Source of the DNA: a virus
Virus record (IMG/VR): IMGVR_UViG_3300017763_000246
Location: 1 to 21,586 of that record
DNA: 21,586 nt
Reading direction: 5' to 3' (one strand)
This document shows, piece by piece, positions 1-6,523 of this stretch (the first letter of the stretch is position 1; each line of letters starts with the position of its first letter). Below the pieces are notes generated by a model. It had not been told where the DNA came from. It saw nothing but the letters and a program-made list of their open reading frames with translations, and made no database searches. Both the position numbers and the translations under genes were made by a program.

Positions 1-1
1 A

Positions 2-127
2 CAGCATTTCATCTGTCAGTTCCCAGTCATCTCACAGGCGCTTGAGTGGTGTCCTGAGGGCGACTGCGGATGCTCTCAACAATTAGATGAATGTAATTGT
101 ATTCAACCCGCTTTGAGGATCGACTAA
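2..127 (+). CDS. C-terminal end of an unidentified Cys-rich protein (5' truncated)
   Basis: This frame is open from the first bases of the window to a TAA at 125-127, giving the last 41 residues of a protein that begins outside. The segment holds six cysteines, four of them clustered in WCPEGDCGCSQ and DECNC, which could bind a metal, but no family is recognised. The stop codon shares one base with the ATG of the next gene (TAATG), the coupling used throughout this operon, which supports the frame being real. I cannot assign a function. Confidence 0.55.
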   Translation, partial: QHFICQFPVISQALEWCPEGDCGCSQQLDECNCIQPALRID

Positions 128-357
128 TGCCTACTTATCCAGTAAAAAATAAAGAGACGGGAGAGTCAAAAGAACTCTCTATGTCAATGACAGACTACGA
201 TCAATGGAGAAAAGATAATCCAGACTGGGATAAAGACTGGTCTGCTGGTATCGGTGGTCACATGTACGGTAAACCTAAACCTGATGACGGTTTTAAAGAA
301 GTCATGTCTAAAGTTCAAAAAGCACACCCTCGCGCAAACCTGAGTCGGTTCACCTAA
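127..357 (+). CDS. FmdB-like small phage protein without zinc-ribbon cysteines
   Basis: A 76-residue protein starting MPTYPVKNKETGE. A longer reading from TTG at 97 is possible, but the ATG at 127 has a GAGG at 115-118 at good spacing and overlaps the upstream stop by one base, so I prefer it. The N-terminus (MPTY, then a short beta-hairpin-like stretch) and the C-terminal KPDDGFKEVMSKV segment resemble the small FmdB-type regulatory proteins common in T4-like cyanophages. Unlike true FmdB zinc ribbons it has no cysteine, so it is unlikely to bind zinc. It lies 3 bases upstream of phoH in the same operon. The family call is tentative and the role is unknown. Confidence 0.6.
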   Translation: MPTYPVKNKETGESKELSMSMTDYDQWRKDNPDWDKDWSAGIGGHMYGKPKPDDGFKEVMSKVQKAHPRANLSRFT

Positions 358-360
358 ATT

Positions 361-1122
361 ATGGCAAGAGCAAGAAAAAAAACTGGTAGTCCTCAAACGT
401 ATCCAAACGGTATGAGTGCAAAGCAGATGAAGAGGAAGAAACCTATTGATTCCTCATACATGGTTCCTATCAAACCTTTGACTGACAATCAAACTACTGC
501 GTTTGAGAGTTATGAACTGGGTAAGAACTTGCTATTGCATGGAGCAGCAGGTACTGGTAAAACATTTATCACATTGTATCTCGCATTGACAGAGGTACTT
601 GACGAAAACACACCTTATGATAAGATATACATTGTAAGGTCTCTGGTGCCTACTCGTGAGATTGGTTTCCTTCCTGGAGATCATGAAGATAAGTCTGCAC
701 TTTATCAGATTCCATACAAGAACATGGTAAGATACATGTTCAGTATGCCAGATGATAATTCTTTTGAGATGTTGTACGACAATCTCAGAGCACAAGAAAC
801 TATCTCATTCTGGTCAACTTCATTCATTCGTGGTGTCACTCTTGACAATGCGATTGTTATCGTTGATGAGTTTAGTAACTTAAACTTCCACGAACTTGAT
901 TCTATGGTCACTCGCATTGGTGAGGACTCTAAGATTATGTTCTGTGGTGATATCACACAGTCCGATTTGGTAAGAGAGAACGAGAGGACAGGAGTATCTG
1001 ACTTCATTCGTATCCTTCAGAACATGCAAGAGTTTTCTTGTATTGAATTTGGCATTGATGATATTGTTCGTTCTGGTCTGGTTAAGTCGTACCTGATCGC
1101 AAAATACAATCTTGGTTTCTAA
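361..1122 (+). CDS. phoH: PhoH-like P-loop ATPase
   Basis: A 253-residue protein of the phage PhoH family. Residues 61-68 are a Walker A loop (GAAGTGKT), residues 165-170 a Walker B strand (IVIVDE), and residues 196-200 (GDITQ) match the sensor region of superfamily 1-type helicase cores. The basic N-terminus (MARARKK, then KQMKRKKP) could contact nucleic acid. phoH is very common in marine phages; cellular relatives are linked to phosphate stress and RNA metabolism, but the phage role is unsettled. Length is normal for the phage form, which lacks the PIN/KH additions of some bacterial versions. Its TAA shares one base with the next ATG. Neighbours are nucleic-acid enzymes, suggesting a role in DNA or RNA processing rather than phosphate uptake. 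Confidence 0.93.
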   Translation: MARARKKTGSPQTYPNGMSAKQMKRKKPIDSSYMVPIKPLTDNQTTAFESYELGKNLLLHGAAGTGKTFITLYLALTEVLDENTPYDKIYIVRSLVPTREIGFLPGDHEDKSALYQIPYKNMVRYMFSMPDDNSFEMLYDNLRAQETISFWSTSFIRGVTLDNAIVIVDEFSNLNFHELDSMVTRIGEDSKIMFCGDITQSDLVRENERTGVSDFIRILQNMQEFSCIEFGIDDIVRSGLVKSYLIAKYNLGF

Positions 1123-1805
1123 TGCCGTTTAATTTTATTGATGTTAACCTCAAAGAACATGTTGAGGTTGAAGCAGTGAACCGTGATGGTACTCGATTTT
1201 ATCCTATCCCTGGAGCAGATAAATATTATCCGAGTGTTACCTCAATCACATCGTTTAAAAACGCTGAGTTCTTCAAAAAATGGAGAGCTAGAATTGGTGA
1301 AAACGAGGCGAATCGCATCACCGCTCGTGCTACACAGCGCGGCACAGCATTCCATTCTATCACTGAAGATTATTTCAAAGGTGACTTAGATCTAAACAGA
1401 TACTTGGAAAATAATCCATTATCTGTTAGAATGTTCCAGTTAGCAAAATCTACGTTGGATCGAATCGATAATGTACATTGTCTAGAGACCTTTCTCTATT
1501 CACATTATCTCGGTCTAGCAGGTCGAGTAGACTGTATTGCCGAATTCGATGGTGAATTGGCAGTGATCGATTTCAAAACCTCTACTAAAGATAAGAAAGA
1601 ATCGTACATCGAGAACTATTTTGTTCAAGAGACTGCATATGCAGCGATGTTCTTTGAAAGGTCAGGGATTGAGGTAAAGAAAATTGTCACAATTATCGCC
1701 ACTGAAGAAGGCTCTGTTCAAGTATTTGAGAAGTACAATCTTGATGACTATTTACAATTACTCAAGTCCTATATTGAAGAATTTGTTAGGGGAAGACATG
1801 CCTAA
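1122..1805 (+). CDS. PD-(D/E)XK (RecB/Cas4-like) exonuclease
   Basis: A 227-residue nuclease of the PD-(D/E)XK superfamily. The motifs lie in the usual order: GTAFH at 75-79 (motif I His), GRVD at 134-137 with D137, VIDFKTS at 148-154 giving the D150-x-K152 core, and the QETAYAAMF helix at 169-177 (motif IV, Q169 and Y173). This arrangement is that of RecB/Cas4/MGME1-type DNA exonucleases. In the cell it probably degrades or trims DNA ends during replication, recombination or host DNA breakdown. The start overlaps the phoH stop by one base, and its own end overlaps the gene 33 start by 8 bases. The superfamily is clear; substrate polarity cannot be read from sequence. Confidence 0.88.
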   Translation: MPFNFIDVNLKEHVEVEAVNRDGTRFYPIPGADKYYPSVTSITSFKNAEFFKKWRARIGENEANRITARATQRGTAFHSITEDYFKGDLDLNRYLENNPLSVRMFQLAKSTLDRIDNVHCLETFLYSHYLGLAGRVDCIAEFDGELAVIDFKTSTKDKKESYIENYFVQETAYAAMFFERSGIEVKKIVTIIATEEGSVQVFEKYNLDDYLQLLKSYIEEFVRGRHA

Positions 1806-2049
1806 AGAGCAGATTGAGGACAAGTTCCTCACACCAACTAAATTCTCTTTGGAGATTGAGCGCTTGGTTAAAAAGAGCGATGGTTTAATTACATACATTG
1901 AAGCAGTGGTAACCTACTGCCAAGAGAATGATGTTGAACTTGAAACTGTTCCCAAGCTTATTAACAAACCGCTGAAAGAACGTCTGCGTCATGAGGCACA
2001 GCGTTTAAACTACATGAAACAATCATCTAAAGGAGTTCTACCACTGTGA
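1798..2049 (+). CDS. 33: gp33 late-promoter transcription co-activator
   Basis: An 83-residue protein (MPKEQIEDKF...). The frame is open further upstream to an ATG at 1684 inside the exonuclease gene, but the ATG at 1798, 8 bases before the upstream stop and after AGGGGAAG, gives the length seen in cyanophages. The segments TPTKFSLEIERLV and VPKLINKPLKERL are typical of cyanophage gp33. In T4, gp33 binds the RNA polymerase beta-flap and connects it to the gp45 clamp so that gp55-polymerase fires late promoters. The hydrophobic C-terminus (KGVLPL) may be the clamp-contacting tail; that is inference. The order 33-59-32 is the same as in T4, which strongly supports the call. Late boxes elsewhere in the window are its expected targets. 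Confidence 0.85.
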   Translation: MPKEQIEDKFLTPTKFSLEIERLVKKSDGLITYIEAVVTYCQENDVELETVPKLINKPLKERLRHEAQRLNYMKQSSKGVLPL

Positions 2050-2645
2050 CTGGATTTGAAGTGTATAAAATGTATCTTGCATTGAAACAGCACTTCACTA
2101 AATCTGATTACGATTACTTCAAATATAGAGGTAAGGTCCGTGCTAATGAAAGTTCCTTTGAGCAAAGACGTGACCGTTATTTCTTTAAAAAATTAGCGAC
2201 AAGGCATTCCGATAAAAGACTATTGGAATACTTTGTCGCTAATTTTATATCAGATCCTCAGGGATATCTAAGATCATTTAGTGAAGATATATACTCTGAG
2301 TGGAGGATACATCAAGAATCTTTCACTTATAAGTTTAAACAAGAGATCGATGTACTATTAGAAGATCTCAATACACCATACGAACAAACGTTTGAAACTA
2401 TTTTCCATACCAAGCGTGGAGAACACCCCCATCTAATAAAACGGTACTTTGCTGGTGAAGTATCAATAGAAACACTCACTGTATTAGAACATTGTTTAGG
2501 GTATGTTAATGATCTTGATAAGAAGTTAACAGATCCCATGTGGAAGGACACTAGGATGCGAATTAAAAAATATGAACCGTTCCTTTCAATAGAATGTAAG
2601 AAATATAAAGGAGTCATTTTAGACGCTATCAAATTAAAACTATGA
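2046..2645 (+). CDS. 59: gp59 helicase loader
   Basis: A 199-residue protein starting at GTG 2046, overlapping the gene 33 stop as GTGA. In T4, gp59 binds forked DNA and gp32 and loads the gp41 replicative helicase. Recognisable features are the VYKMYLALKQHF N-terminus (T4 has a closely similar VYKLYLMIKQH stretch), the RRDRYFFKKL basic helix at about residues 40-49, and the ISDPQGYL segment. The protein is helical and rich in Lys, Arg and Phe, about the length of the T4 protein (a little over 210 residues). The gene 33 / 59 / 32 neighbourhood is the T4 order, with a DUF1825 gene inserted between 59 and 32. Its stop overlaps the following ATG (ATGA). Confidence 0.88.
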   Translation: MTGFEVYKMYLALKQHFTKSDYDYFKYRGKVRANESSFEQRRDRYFFKKLATRHSDKRLLEYFVANFISDPQGYLRSFSEDIYSEWRIHQESFTYKFKQEIDVLLEDLNTPYEQTFETIFHTKRGEHPHLIKRYFAGEVSIETLTVLEHCLGYVNDLDKKLTDPMWKDTRMRIKKYEPFLSIECKKYKGVILDAIKLKL

Positions 2646-2974
2646 GTTTTTTCCAATCAGAACAAGTACAAGAGAATTTACAGGATATATTTAAAACTTA
2701 TCAGCAGGTTGCAGCAGTCACATCTCAACTTGCTACTATGAATACGCAAGAGAAACTAGAACACATTGAAGATTGTAAGATCTTAATTGATAAGCAGAGA
2801 AATTTTTGTTTTAGATTAACTCTCGCTGCATCAGATGACCCTGAGGCGGCTGACATGAAGAGCAGGATCAATTCTTTGACCACTGCCTTTGGGTATAAAG
2901 ACCTCATGGAGTGTCTAGATGCCATGCTTATGACACTTGACCAAGCTGCACAGAGGGAGCTTGACCAACCCTAA
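2642..2974 (+). CDS. DUF1825-like protein shared with cyanobacteria
   Basis: A 110-residue helical protein beginning MSFFQSEQVQENL, then EKLEHIEDCKILIDKQ at about 38-53 and SDDPEAADMKSRI at about 64-76. These three blocks match the small cyanobacterial DUF1825 proteins, which begin MSFF(E/D)SE-VQEE, have EKLEH-(V/I), and carry SDDP-A-EMK. The phage copy inserts two residues before SDDP (LAASDDP) and has a diverged C-terminal third. Function is unknown in host and phage. It is coupled to gene 59 by an ATGA overlap and sits directly before gene 32, a T4-conserved pair, so it was probably acquired by a cyanophage ancestor. The stop codon is embedded in the late promoter box of gene 32. Confidence 0.8.
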   Translation: MSFFQSEQVQENLQDIFKTYQQVAAVTSQLATMNTQEKLEHIEDCKILIDKQRNFCFRLTLAASDDPEAADMKSRINSLTTAFGYKDLMECLDAMLMTLDQAAQRELDQP

Positions 2975-2977
2975 ATA
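2971..2977 (+). promoter_or_regulatory. Putative T4-type late promoter box (CTAAATA) for gene 32
   Basis: CTAAATA overlaps the stop codon of the preceding gene and lies 63 bases before the gene 32 ATG. It resembles the T4 late box TATAAATA recognised by gp55-polymerase with gp33 and the gp45 clamp. The same box occurs at 6493, 7801, 16207 and 19285, and on the - strand at 6517-6523, each time ahead of a gene start, which makes chance unlikely. Confidence 0.6.
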
Positions 2978-2980
2978 GTA

Positions 2981-3040
2981 TGCTACGATAACCTAGTAGC
3001 AGACAAAACAAACTACACATTCAATACGGAGAATACTAAC
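2981..3040 (+). promoter_or_regulatory. gp32 mRNA leader: hairpin plus unstructured tract (putative autoregulatory operator)
   Basis: A perfect 6-bp stem, TGCTAC (2981-2986) with GTAGCA (2996-3001), encloses a 9-base loop. It is followed by a G-poor, A/C-rich stretch (3002-3027) and then a GGAG ribosome site (3028-3031), 9 bases before the ATG. The hairpin spans -60 to -40 from the start codon. In T4, gp32 represses its own translation by nucleating on a structured element at about the same place and spreading along an unstructured leader over the ribosome site. The layout here is the same. I see a hairpin but no second stem for a pseudoknot. Confidence 0.5.
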
Positions 3041-3994
3041 ATGTCTTTTGCATCTCTCAAGAAAGCGTCGTCAGCAGGCAATACGTTTGCTAGATTGACC
3101 AAAGAGATCGAGAAACTTAACCAACCTACTGCTGGTGGTGGCGCTGATGAGCGTCTTTGGAAACCTGAACTGGACAAGTCTGGTAATGGTTATGCAGTAA
3201 TCCGATTCCTCCCTGCTCCTGATGGCGAAGACATGCCTTGGGCGAAGATCTGGAGTCATGCTTTCAAGGGTCCTGGCGGACAGTGGTACATTGAGAACTC
3301 TCTCACCACTGTTGGTAAGGATGATCCTGTTGGCGAAATGAATCGCGAACTGTGGAACAGTGGTCGTGATAGCGATAAGGAGATCGCTCGTGCTCAGAAA
3401 CGTAAACTCTCCTACTACAGCAACATCTATGTTGTAAGTGATCCTGCACACCCCGAGAACGAAGGTCGTGTGTTCCTCTACAAGTTTGGTAAGAAGATCT
3501 TTGACAAACTGGTTGAAGCAATGCAACCTGCATTTGCAGACGAGTCTCCTCTAGATCCTTTCAACTTCTGGAAAGGTGCTGACTTCAAACTGAAGATCCG
3601 TAAGGTTGATGGTTATTGGAACTATGATAAGTCTGAGTTTGCTGCACCTAGCACTCTTGGTAACTTTGATGATGACAAACTGGAATCTATTTGGAAAGAA
3701 GGATACTCTCTTGCAGAGTTTGAAGATGCTAAGAACTTCAAGTCCTATGAGGATCTGAAGAAGCGTCTTAACATGGTTCTTGGACTTACTTCTGCACCTG
3801 CACGTCGTGTTGATGAGTCCTTTGAGGATGAGTCTGAGGGTCGTGGTAATTTCAACTCTCCTGATATCATGGCATCTAATCAACCTGATTGGGCAGCAGA
3901 ACTTAAGGACACTGCAAAGGCAGTTGCTTCCTCTCCTGTACAAGATGAAGATGACACCCTGTCCTACTTCGCACGTCTTGCTGAAGAAGAGTGA
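3041..3994 (+). CDS. 32: gp32 single-stranded DNA-binding protein
   Basis: A 317-residue T4-type ssDNA-binding protein. The N-terminal basic segment (SFASLKKASSAGNTFARL) corresponds to the LAST-type cooperativity domain. The core holds the family signature SHAFKGPGGQWYIENS at about 72-87, and the C-terminus is acidic (VQDEDDTLSYFARLAEEE), the part that contacts partners such as gp59 and polymerase in T4. The protein contains no cysteine at all: where T4 gp32 places its zinc ligands (just after WYIEN) this protein has SLTTVGKDDPVGEMNREL, so the zinc site is absent. A GGAG lies 9 bases before the start. Codons look more GC-rich than in the tail genes, consistent with high expression. Confidence 0.95.
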   Translation: MSFASLKKASSAGNTFARLTKEIEKLNQPTAGGGADERLWKPELDKSGNGYAVIRFLPAPDGEDMPWAKIWSHAFKGPGGQWYIENSLTTVGKDDPVGEMNRELWNSGRDSDKEIARAQKRKLSYYSNIYVVSDPAHPENEGRVFLYKFGKKIFDKLVEAMQPAFADESPLDPFNFWKGADFKLKIRKVDGYWNYDKSEFAAPSTLGNFDDDKLESIWKEGYSLAEFEDAKNFKSYEDLKKRLNMVLGLTSAPARRVDESFEDESEGRGNFNSPDIMASNQPDWAAELKDTAKAVASSPVQDEDDTLSYFARLAEEE

Positions 3995-4107
3995 TGAACG
4001 CTGTTCATGCTTGGAACTCCATGTCTTATGGCGAGGGGTTCCTCTTTTCGGTCTGGGTGGTCGGAATGTATTACATCAAACTTAGAATGGATAAGTATTT
4101 TCAATGA
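3994..4107 (+). CDS. 37-aa single-helix membrane peptide
   Basis: A short gene beginning MNAVHAWNSM and ending RMDKYFQ, with one hydrophobic stretch (about residues 14-30, GEGFLFSVWVVGMYYIK) long enough to cross a membrane and positively charged residues just after it. It fills the gap between gene 32 and the secreted-protein gene: its ATG shares a base with the gene 32 TGA, and its TGA overlaps the next ATG (ATGA). Two coupling overlaps in a row make this a likely real gene. No family is recognised; a holin-like or membrane-anchor role is possible but unsupported. Confidence 0.6.
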   Translation: MNAVHAWNSMSYGEGFLFSVWVVGMYYIKLRMDKYFQ

Positions 4108-4550
4108 AACTAATTCCCTTAGCACTTCTACTTCTCGCTAGTCCTGCAATGGCAGGAGGACCTCGTGTCCCTTATCGTCAGACAGGTGATTACTCTAATC
4201 ACCGTGCCTACAGTGACTATAATTCTAAAAGAGGATATGCTTCAGAGAATAAGTGTTACCGAAAAGAATATCGTGAAGAGTATATTCCTGGCAACTCAAG
4301 AACACCTGGATATGTTTCAACATACAAAGAACGAGTAGAAATTCCTTGTGATACCAGAAACCTTCCGCCCACCAATCAATCTGAAGTCGGCGGAACTGAT
4401 GACAACTCCTGCATCGAAGGTTCTGTCCTTGGTGGCATCGGTGGTGCTGGTTTAGGTGCTGCTCTGTCCCGTGGAGACGGACGACTCTGGGCAATCCCTC
4501 TTGGCATTGTCGGTGGAGCACTGGCAGGATGTCAAGTGGATGGGGGTTAA
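4104..4550 (+). CDS. Exported glycine-zipper protein
   Basis: A 148-residue protein with a clear signal peptide: MKLIPLALLLLASPAMA, with cleavage expected after AMA at residue 18. The mature part is Tyr/Arg/Ser-rich (residues 19-75), then holds a glycine-zipper block near residues 110-143 (SVLGGIGGAGLGAAL, then a second stretch PLGIVGGALAGCQ), as in 2TM glycine-zipper or 17-kDa surface-antigen proteins. Four cysteines could form disulfides outside the cytoplasm. Similar small exported proteins occur in cyanophages and their hosts. It is translationally coupled to the 37-aa membrane peptide and through it to gene 32. It may alter the host envelope during infection, which is inference only. Confidence 0.75.
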   Translation: MKLIPLALLLLASPAMAGGPRVPYRQTGDYSNHRAYSDYNSKRGYASENKCYRKEYREEYIPGNSRTPGYVSTYKERVEIPCDTRNLPPTNQSEVGGTDDNSCIEGSVLGGIGGAGLGAALSRGDGRLWAIPLGIVGGALAGCQVDGG

Positions 4551-4571
4551 TTAAAACCCAAAACGAAATTC

Positions 4572-4636
4572 AACCTTAGATTCCCATAAAGTCGCAAAAA
4601 AATGCGCGGCAAAAAATGGGTCTCTAGGGTTTTTTA
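4572..4636 (+). terminator. Large hairpin with T-tract between convergent operons (probably bidirectional)
   Basis: AACCTTAGATTCCCAT (4572-4587) can pair with ATGGGTCTCTAGGGTT (4616-4631) with one G-U pair and a two-base internal mismatch. The loop holds a smaller stem (GTCGC 4591-4595 with GCGGC 4606-4610). A run of six T follows at 4630-4635, giving a good rho-independent terminator for the gene 32 operon. The A-run on the other strand contains the gene 53 stop codon, and transcripts of gene 53 would read the same hairpin, though with a poorer U-tract. Confidence 0.7.
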
Positions 4637-5539
4637 GTATCCACCGCCATAACTAGGCGAAGGTGACGGACTAGGCGAAGGTGATGGAGATGGACTAGGC
4701 GAAGGTGATGGACTGCTCGTAGTAACTGTAGTAGTGGCAGTTGCACCTGTTGATGCGTTGGTTGCAGTGACAGCCGTTGCTACACCCGCTACACTCGAAA
4801 TAGAGGGACCATCATCAAATGTGACTACACCGCTGGAATTAGCTGTAGCAATACCGACACTAGAGTTATATGTAACTGAACCACTAGTATTCAAGAATCT
4901 AGAAGCAAGACTCAGAGGTGTTTTCTTATTACCATCTTCATCTAGTTCAGCATTAGGTTCATAAGCAACTAATTCTTCAAATTCTTCAATAACCATATCG
5001 GCTAATTGACCTGTAGGAATACGAACTTGTCTTTTATATTCATTTAAAGCATATTCATGCTCATAATTTGTTATCGGATAAATGCTCTCTTCAAAAGTTT
5101 TTGTAGTTCCATCTGGTAATATCACACGATAATCTGCAGTTACATTAATACCGCTCTTGATATAAACTGTACCATCATCAAGGATTATCTCATTAGTTTC
5201 ATAATGATTGATACTATCTACATCATCATACTTAGTATTCACATAATTGATTAAATCCTCTTGTTCTAATGGCCATTGTTCATACACATCAGTAATATTG
5301 TTAACAAGAAGAATAACCCAATCTAATTTTGGATCTTTGAAATATTTGTATGCTAAAGAAGAAGGAGTCTCACCTGGTGAGACCTCATGTGCTTCAAACA
5401 TCGTGATATATTGATCTAAGTCAGTTCTGGTATTAACCTTCCGAAATATATTTTTAGACAGTTTATATTTAAAGGTCTCGTTATCATCAACACCTTCTCC
5501 AATATATACATTTGGTAAAAATGAAAAATATCCTGCCAT
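4634..5539 (-). CDS. 53: gp53 baseplate wedge protein with Ig-like and Ser-Pro C-terminal extension
   Basis: A 301-residue protein whose first 190 residues match gp53, the T4 baseplate wedge subunit that closes the assembled wedge onto the hub. The LysM-like core is visible at residues 50-92: PGETPSSLAYKYF, then DPKLDWVILLVNNI, then YEQWPL, as in T4 (pattern: A-IYG-P-L-WVLL-N). T4 gp53 is about 196 residues; the extra hundred here contain a Big2-like segment (about 216-270, SGSVTYNSSVGIATANSSG) and then about ten Ser-Pro pairs ending YGGGY. The start ATG has AAGGA about 9 bases upstream. Gene 48 lies 3 bases upstream on the same strand. The extension may be displayed on the virion surface. 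Confidence 0.88.
   Translation of the reverse strand: MAGYFSFLPNVYIGEGVDDNETFKYKLSKNIFRKVNTRTDLDQYITMFEAHEVSPGETPSSLAYKYFKDPKLDWVILLVNNITDVYEQWPLEQEDLINYVNTKYDDVDSINHYETNEIILDDGTVYIKSGINVTADYRVILPDGTTKTFEESIYPITNYEHEYALNEYKRQVRIPTGQLADMVIEEFEELVAYEPNAELDEDGNKKTPLSLASRFLNTSGSVTYNSSVGIATANSSGVVTFDDGPSISSVAGVATAVTATNASTGATATTTVTTSSPSPSPSPSPSPSPSPSPSPSYGGGY
4652..4711. repeat. 18-bp in-frame tandem repeat encoding the Ser-Pro tail of gp53
   Basis: Three copies of an 18-base unit, ACTAGGCGAAGGTGAYGG on the + strand, lie at 4652-4669, 4670-4687 and 4694-4711, separated once by a 6-base partial unit (4688-4693). Copies differ at one position. The unit is a multiple of three and encodes Ser-Pro three times on the - strand, so slippage would change the tail length without breaking the frame. 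Confidence 0.85.
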
Positions 5540-5542
5540 TGT

Positions 5543-6484
5543 TTAATATCCTTTTAATATGTCTTTTTGATCGATAAACCTGGTCTCTAAGAACGATAAA
5601 CCAAGAGTTAATGCGGGAACTTGTAGTCCTAGTGGTTCATCCTCGCTACCACCAAGAGGGGCATACTTCAATGCATTATATTGTCCATCAGGAGTGTAAT
5701 TAACACTTACACCACTACATACAGAAGTATGAAGTCTGAAGTGTAGATCATTTGAACCTTCTAATTTTCTTGAATCTGGATTCAATCGACAGAATTTGAT
5801 ATCAAATTTATCAGGAACTTCCATAAACCTGTTTGCATCATCACCAATAATAGGGGTAGCACCTTCCTTAAAGTACCTGACAATCTTTGCTATTTCATCT
5901 GCTTCCTTATCATCTCTTGCAAACATCTTAAATGAGAACTGGTGAGATCTAAATGTCATATTACTGAATAATTGTTCAGTATATGGATTAAAAACTTTAC
6001 CTTTACTGATTTGCATCAACGTGTTTGAATCAATGCTTCCTGAAAGACCTAATGCACCACTAGCACTGTTGGCAATTTGAGCAACAGCACCAGCAGTAAA
6101 TTCTGGAAGAGCAGCTCTTGCTGCTGCTTGAAGATCTGCAACAATCCTTGTTGTTCCACCTTGCTCTGTCAGATCATCCGCTCCAATGGCACCCGATGCA
6201 AACATACCACCAACACCTAAGTCTTTTGAGGTATATCCTGGATTGTATGAAGTTTGTAAACTTGGTGGCATTGCCAGATAAACCATCTGGGGATTGAACG
6301 TAAATTGAACGCTGTTATTGGGAAGATTCAATCCATAATAATTACTATTATTAGGTTTTTCGTTATAATTTACTCTCTTTCTTACAAATCTCACATAGTC
6401 GACAGACTCGGTTCTATTATCAGACAGACTATTTCCCGTACTAGAAGGAGCTCTCAATGGGTATCGTAGAGTTGACTGTGACAA
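5543..6484 (-). CDS. 48: gp48 baseplate tail-tube cap protein
   Basis: A 313-residue protein of the T4 gp48 family, which forms the platform on the baseplate hub from which the tail tube grows, together with gp54. Supporting segments are SVQFTFNPQMVYLAMPP at about 58-74 and LFSNMTFRSHQFSFKMFARD followed by KEADEIAKIVRYFK at about 172-205, a tube-protein-like fold common to gp48 and gp54. The start appears to be TTG (6484): no other Met occurs for about 65 residues, and AGGTG lies about 6 bases upstream. That ribosome site overlaps the late promoter of the divergent gene 4. Gene 53 follows 3 bases downstream. Confidence 0.85.
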   Translation of the reverse strand: MSQSTLRYPLRAPSSTGNSLSDNRTESVDYVRFVRKRVNYNEKPNNSNYYGLNLPNNSVQFTFNPQMVYLAMPPSLQTSYNPGYTSKDLGVGGMFASGAIGADDLTEQGGTTRIVADLQAAARAALPEFTAGAVAQIANSASGALGLSGSIDSNTLMQISKGKVFNPYTEQLFSNMTFRSHQFSFKMFARDDKEADEIAKIVRYFKEGATPIIGDDANRFMEVPDKFDIKFCRLNPDSRKLEGSNDLHFRLHTSVCSGVSVNYTPDGQYNALKYAPLGGSEDEPLGLQVPALTLGLSFLETRFIDQKDILKGY

Positions 6485-6492
6485 GGTAACAC

Positions 6493-6499
6493 CTAAATA
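6493..6499 (+). promoter_or_regulatory. Putative late promoter box (CTAAATA) for gene 4
   Basis: CTAAATA lies 22 bases before the gene 4 start, in the 37-base gap between divergent genes 48 and 4. It matches the box seen before genes 32 and 26. Confidence 0.55.
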
Positions 6500-6516
6500 A
6501 TAGCGTGGTCTTTATA

Positions 6517-6523
6517 TATTTAT
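6517..6523 (-). promoter_or_regulatory. Putative late promoter box (ATAAATA, - strand) for genes 48-53
   Basis: Read on the - strand this is CATAAATATATAAA, with ATAAATA 32 bases before the gene 48 start. It covers the ATG of gene 4 (6522-6524) on the other strand, so the divergent transcription units must overlap. Confidence 0.55.

Noticed and set aside
97-126. TTG start at 97 for the FmdB-like gene
   Set aside because: The ATG at 127 has a well-spaced GAGG, the expected stop/start overlap, and a typical MPTY family N-terminus.
3071-3526. 151-residue open frame on the - strand inside gene 32
   Set aside because: It lies fully antisense to a strongly supported gene and has no recognisable motif or ribosome site; it is a by-product of codon bias.
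4544-4559. GGGTT/AACCC hairpin at the end of the exported-protein gene as a terminator
   Set aside because: The stem is only 5 bp and no T-run follows on either strand; the larger hairpin at 4572-4636 is the better terminator.
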